Shown: piece after piece, positions 61,059 to 64,000 of the stretch
How positions within the stretch are numbered: the stretch's first letter is position 1
Layout of the letters: every line of letters begins with the position of its first letter
Assembly: GCF_002951615.1 (NCBI RefSeq)
Contig: NZ_CP019065.1
Span: 1 to 64,000, forward strand
Direction: 5' to 3'
Length of the DNA stretch: 64,000 nt
DNA from: Rahnella sikkimica
GTDB lineage: Bacteria; Pseudomonadota; Gammaproteobacteria; Enterobacterales; Enterobacteriaceae
Notes under the pieces: model-generated
Told to the model about the DNA's origin: nothing
What the model saw: only the letters and a program-made list of their open reading frames with translations
The model's database searches: none
Translations under genes and position numbers: made by a program

Positions 61059-61113
61059 ACATCTGTCATTCAGCAGCGGCGCTCGCCCCTGCTTCCGTAT
61101 TCGGAAAAACCTC

Positions 61114-62331
61114 ATGCAAACCTATTCCCCAAACGCCGCCGGCAGTAATGAGCCGGCCGTGGCGATGGTCACCCTTTGTATGGCCGCTGTGCTGTGCTGG
61201 CTTTTCTTCAGCGATTTTGTGCGCTGGAGTTGCTGGTTTCTTTACTGGATGTGGCGATTTGCCGACTTCACCTATATCCACCGTTACGCCGCCGAGCGTA
61301 TCAACCTGCTTGCTGCAACAGGAAACGGGGCGGAGAACGTTAGCCTCGCTGAGTGGCGCGACGTGATGAACCGGACTGCCGGCATTTTATTTGTGCCACT
61401 GGTTCCTCTGCTTGTGCTCAGCAGCTGGAGCGTAGCGCGTCATCCAGCGCTCGGTTTTCGCAGCCGGCGCTGGATAACCGTGCATACGTTACCCCGCGTG
61501 ATGGCCACCTTCGCACCTTCCGTGATACCGGTGCTGGCCAACCACAAAGCCGATGGCCTGATGAACGACACCACGCCGGAGAATGCCTGGGCGATGAAGC
61601 CGGAAGAGTTTGCGCAAGAGCATAACCTGATTAGCCGGCGCGTACTCGACCGCGACGCGGCTCGGGCGGCTTTTGACGCACAGACCGGGGTGGACATGTT
61701 GCCGCCTGCGCAGTGGCAGCCGCACGAGCGTGCGATGCTGGCCGTCTTCGGACTTCAGGTGTTTGCAGACGACCGGACGGCGGCGCAGAAGTTGCTCGAT
61801 GACCTTAACCGCTCCTGCATGATTAAGCGGATTTTCCGGGCGCCGTTGTTTCGCAGCATACCTGACTGGGCCGTGTCAGAAGCTCAGGTATTACGTGTGC
61901 TGGCCTGTCCGGGCGTGGCTCCGTGGCTGGCGATGCATCGCACAGTACGATCAGCGCTTGCCGGGTTGTACGGACGTGACCTGCGCCTGCCGCCCGCCAG
62001 GTTTCGCTGGCTCAAGGGCGTCGACCGGACGCTGTGGTACGGCCTGCAGACGGCCGATACAGCGAAAGTGTTCATTGAAGGGGCCGGTATTGTCGCTCAG
62101 GCCCGCGCAGAGCAGCGGGCAGCGAAGCTCGGGTTGCCCCGTCCGCCGCTGATGACCGACGAAGCCGTGGCTGGGCTGCAGATGGAGCTCGAGACACTCG
62201 GGCTTGTTCATCCCCGCGACGTCAGGCCTATCCTGACGAAGCGTGAACGTGACGTGCCATTCCCTGACGCCCTTTACCTCCCCTCACAGGGTGAAACCGA
62301 TTTCTCCGCTGACGGCGTTGAGACCGTCTGA
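61114..62331 (+). CDS. trbA: TrbA (DotM/IcmP-like)
   Basis: 405 residues from the ATG at 61114; a longer frame starts inside the terminator region. Two or three N-terminal membrane helices (about 17-40, 92-112) and a cytoplasmic domain with HLPR-like blocks typical of IcmP (PVLANHKADGLMNDTTPENA, EWALKPEEFA-like AWAMKPEEFAQEHNLI). DotM is part of the coupling complex. No obvious Shine-Dalgarno site; translation may be coupled. Confidence 0.87.
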   Translation: MQTYSPNAAGSNEPAVAMVTLCMAAVLCWLFFSDFVRWSCWFLYWMWRFADFTYIHRYAAERINLLAATGNGAENVSLAEWRDVMNRTAGILFVPLVPLLVLSSWSVARHPALGFRSRRWITVHTLPRVMATFAPSVIPVLANHKADGLMNDTTPENAWAMKPEEFAQEHNLISRRVLDRDAARAAFDAQTGVDMLPPAQWQPHERAMLAVFGLQVFADDRTAAQKLLDDLNRSCMIKRIFRAPLFRSIPDWAVSEAQVLRVLACPGVAPWLAMHRTVRSALAGLYGRDLRLPPARFRWLKGVDRTLWYGLQTADTAKVFIEGAGIVAQARAEQRAAKLGLPRPPLMTDEAVAGLQMELETLGLVHPRDVRPILTKRERDVPFPDALYLPSQGETDFSADGVETV

Positions 62332-62345
62332 AACAGGATACTCCG

Positions 62346-63458
62346 ATGAAAATAACCTCCCAGTTCGGCCCGTTTGTGGCTGAGATTACCGGTCGTCTGC
62401 TTGCCGTGCGCCGATGTGACATCACCGACACAGGGTTTGATAACGGCAGTATGTTCACCAAAATCGCCGAGACCGCGCTGTTTACGTGTTCCCTGCGACA
62501 GGTGCCCTGGTTCGTGATGCACAGCGACGGGTTGTACGCACAGAATGACCACGACGCGCTTACGCCGATGTACAGAGGCGAAGATGCGCAACAGCTACTA
62601 AGTTGCCTGACGGTAGCGCTGAAGCGCGCGGAGAAGCGGCGAAGTCTGCGCCTGCGGTTAACGGCGGGTGTTGCAGGCATCGCTATTGCCCTGACTGTCT
62701 GGCTGGCCGGTTCATATCAGGAAACCCTCACCAACACACCGACTCGCGACGCGCTACAAGCATTATCACCATCGGTGGTATCGCCGCTTTCTGCTCCTTT
62801 AACACAGCACGCCGGCGCCAACATTGTCGCTAAAACGGCCCCAGCCCCGGCGTTACCCGTTGTCCCTTCGACCGTGCCGGAAAATCCGGCGGTGGCAGAC
62901 CCCGCTGACGGCTGGAATCTGCCGCTCGCCGTGCGAGCCGGCCTCCCGGATAAACTGCAAAAAGCCGCGTCACGCGGACTGTTCACAGTCCCTCTGTCAT
63001 CTGGCCACGCACGGACGCTGTACGTCTTCGCCGACTCAGAATGCCCAAACTGCCTGCGCATGGAGCGTCAGTTTGAAGCCGTGTCGGGACTCGTGAATGT
63101 GGTGGTTTTCCCGGTGACCATCGTTGGCGGTGCCGATTCCCTGAAATCGCTCGCTCCCGTCATGGCGTTGCCAGAGTCCGCACGACCGGCAGCGTGGAAA
63201 CAGCTGTTTTCTGCCGATGCCGGAATGGACGTGCCAGGGCGTACTCCTGACTCCGGTGCGACAGTCACAGACGAGGCCGCACTTGAAACGGCGCGCGGCG
63301 CGCTCGGCGTTAACGAAGTGGCTTTTCGCGCCTACCGACTGCCGGGCACCCCGTGGACTATTTCTGATGACGGCCGCTACGTGCCGCAGGCCGCTCTAAT
63401 CTCACCGGCTGCCTTGCAGGCATTTCTGAACGAAGGGGATGCCCATGACGGACAGTAA
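62346..63458 (+). CDS. trbB: TrbB, thioredoxin-fold (DsbC-like) protein
   Basis: 370 residues. A cytoplasmic N-terminal domain, a membrane helix at about residues 106-121 (AGVAGIAIALTVWLAG), then a periplasmic DsbC-like domain with the active site CPNC (FADSECPNCLRMERQFEAVS). It likely forms or isomerises disulfides in transfer proteins such as TraL and TraW, which carry cysteines. Confidence 0.85.
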   Translation: MKITSQFGPFVAEITGRLLAVRRCDITDTGFDNGSMFTKIAETALFTCSLRQVPWFVMHSDGLYAQNDHDALTPMYRGEDAQQLLSCLTVALKRAEKRRSLRLRLTAGVAGIAIALTVWLAGSYQETLTNTPTRDALQALSPSVVSPLSAPLTQHAGANIVAKTAPAPALPVVPSTVPENPAVADPADGWNLPLAVRAGLPDKLQKAASRGLFTVPLSSGHARTLYVFADSECPNCLRMERQFEAVSGLVNVVVFPVTIVGGADSLKSLAPVMALPESARPAAWKQLFSADAGMDVPGRTPDSGATVTDEAALETARGALGVNEVAFRAYRLPGTPWTISDDGRYVPQAALISPAALQAFLNEGDAHDGQ

Positions 63459-64000
63459 CCACCCGATAGCGCGTGACCGTGTCAACCGGCGCGTTGGTCC
63501 CTCTTGGCTGGCTGACACGCTTTCACAGCCCGGCACGCTGGCGTGGGGGATGGGGGCGGCGGTGGCGACAGGTGTGATATATCCCGTCTCGCTGTTGCTT
63601 AGCCTGCCGGTGCTGTCGTTCTGGTCGCTGGTCGTAGCCCCGGGCGGACGCTGGCAGATGCCGATGCGCATGCCGGCGGACATGGACCGGGAAGACCCAT
63701 CTACCGACCGTGAAGTGCCGGCAAAAGTCTTAGGATTTCTGCCGATCACGCGTATCCGAATCCATACTGACCGTGCGGCAGGCATTCTTTACGCCGGCTA
63801 TCTGCGGGGTAAAAACGCCGGGCGTGAGCTCTGGCTCTCGATGGACGACCTCACGCGCCACGTTCTGATGTTTGGCACCACCGGTGCAGGGAAAACTGAA
63901 ACGCTGTTAGGTTGGGTGTTTAACGCATTGTGTTGGGGGAAGGGGCTGGTATTCAGTGACCACAAGGCGCAGAACGACGTCGCTTTGGCTGTGGCTTCAC
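63445..64000 (+). CDS. trbC: TrbC (DotL/IcmO-like coupling ATPase), partial
   Basis: At least 185 residues, cut by the window end. Start ATG at 63445, overlapping trbB by 14 bp. Two membrane helices (about 28-65), then HVLMFGTTGAGKTETLLGWV with the Walker A lysine. VirD4-type coupling protein that brings the relaxosome to the channel. Confidence 0.9.
   Translation, partial: MTDSNHPIARDRVNRRVGPSWLADTLSQPGTLAWGMGAAVATGVIYPVSLLLSLPVLSFWSLVVAPGGRWQMPMRMPADMDREDPSTDREVPAKVLGFLPITRIRIHTDRAAGILYAGYLRGKNAGRELWLSMDDLTRHVLMFGTTGAGKTETLLGWVFNALCWGKGLVFSDHKAQNDVALAVAS

Overview
The window looks like about 64 kb of a large conjugative plasmid from the Enterobacterales. Its transfer apparatus follows the IncI/R64 (Dot/Icm-like, MPF-I) plan: pil genes, then traH-I-J-K, a primase, traL to traY, excA and trbA-B-C. 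The relaxase is MOBP/NikB-like. The parAB plus umuDC block and the roughly 650-residue relaxase also recall, from memory, IncL/M-type backbones. No replication gene, IS element, resistance gene, tRNA or rRNA was seen.

Layout. (1) 1-18.3 kb is the leading region, which would enter the recipient first. It has a broken Fic-family gene, a RadC remnant, a four-gene parAB operon, SOS-controlled umuDC on the minus strand, a DUF905 protein, a large ParB-like protein, psiB and psiA, a DNA methyltransferase, and DUF4942, LPD29 and unknown genes. Five copies of a promoter/leader cassette and several large structured repeats lie between them. (2) 17.9-20.7 kb holds oriT with the relaxosome genes. The R64-like nick sequence puts the cut on the bottom strand, so that strand enters first and is the template for nearly every leading-region gene. 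(3) 20.8-23.2 kb has small regulators, an HNH protein and a lipoprotein. (4) 23.6-36.5 kb encodes a type IV thin pilus, with an extra PilT-type ATPase, a vestigial shufflon and an inserted ADP-ribosyltransferase-like gene. (5) 36.5-37.7 kb is a small AT-rich insertion. (6) 37.7-64 kb is the type IVB secretion system, including a 1629-residue primase that carries an ADP-ribosyltransferase-like domain.

How it fits together. Pilus and Tra proteins would make the donor-recipient contact and channel, and NikA/NikB would nick oriT. The leading region would then be expressed early in the recipient from the repeated cassettes, giving PsiB (SOS inhibition), the methyltransferase, ParB-like proteins and others. 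The cassettes resemble in concept the CUP regulon of IncN plasmid pKM101. Each of four cassettes carries a perfect 16-bp palindrome. Two more copies of that palindrome bracket the parAB operon, which links partitioning and leading-region control through one DNA motif.

Quality note: psiA and a gene between traW and traX are each broken by one missing G in a run of six G, and the Fic gene has a similar defect in a run of five. This suggests homopolymer under-calling in the assembly, so these genes may be intact in reality. Coordinates of short sites were counted by hand and may be off by a base.
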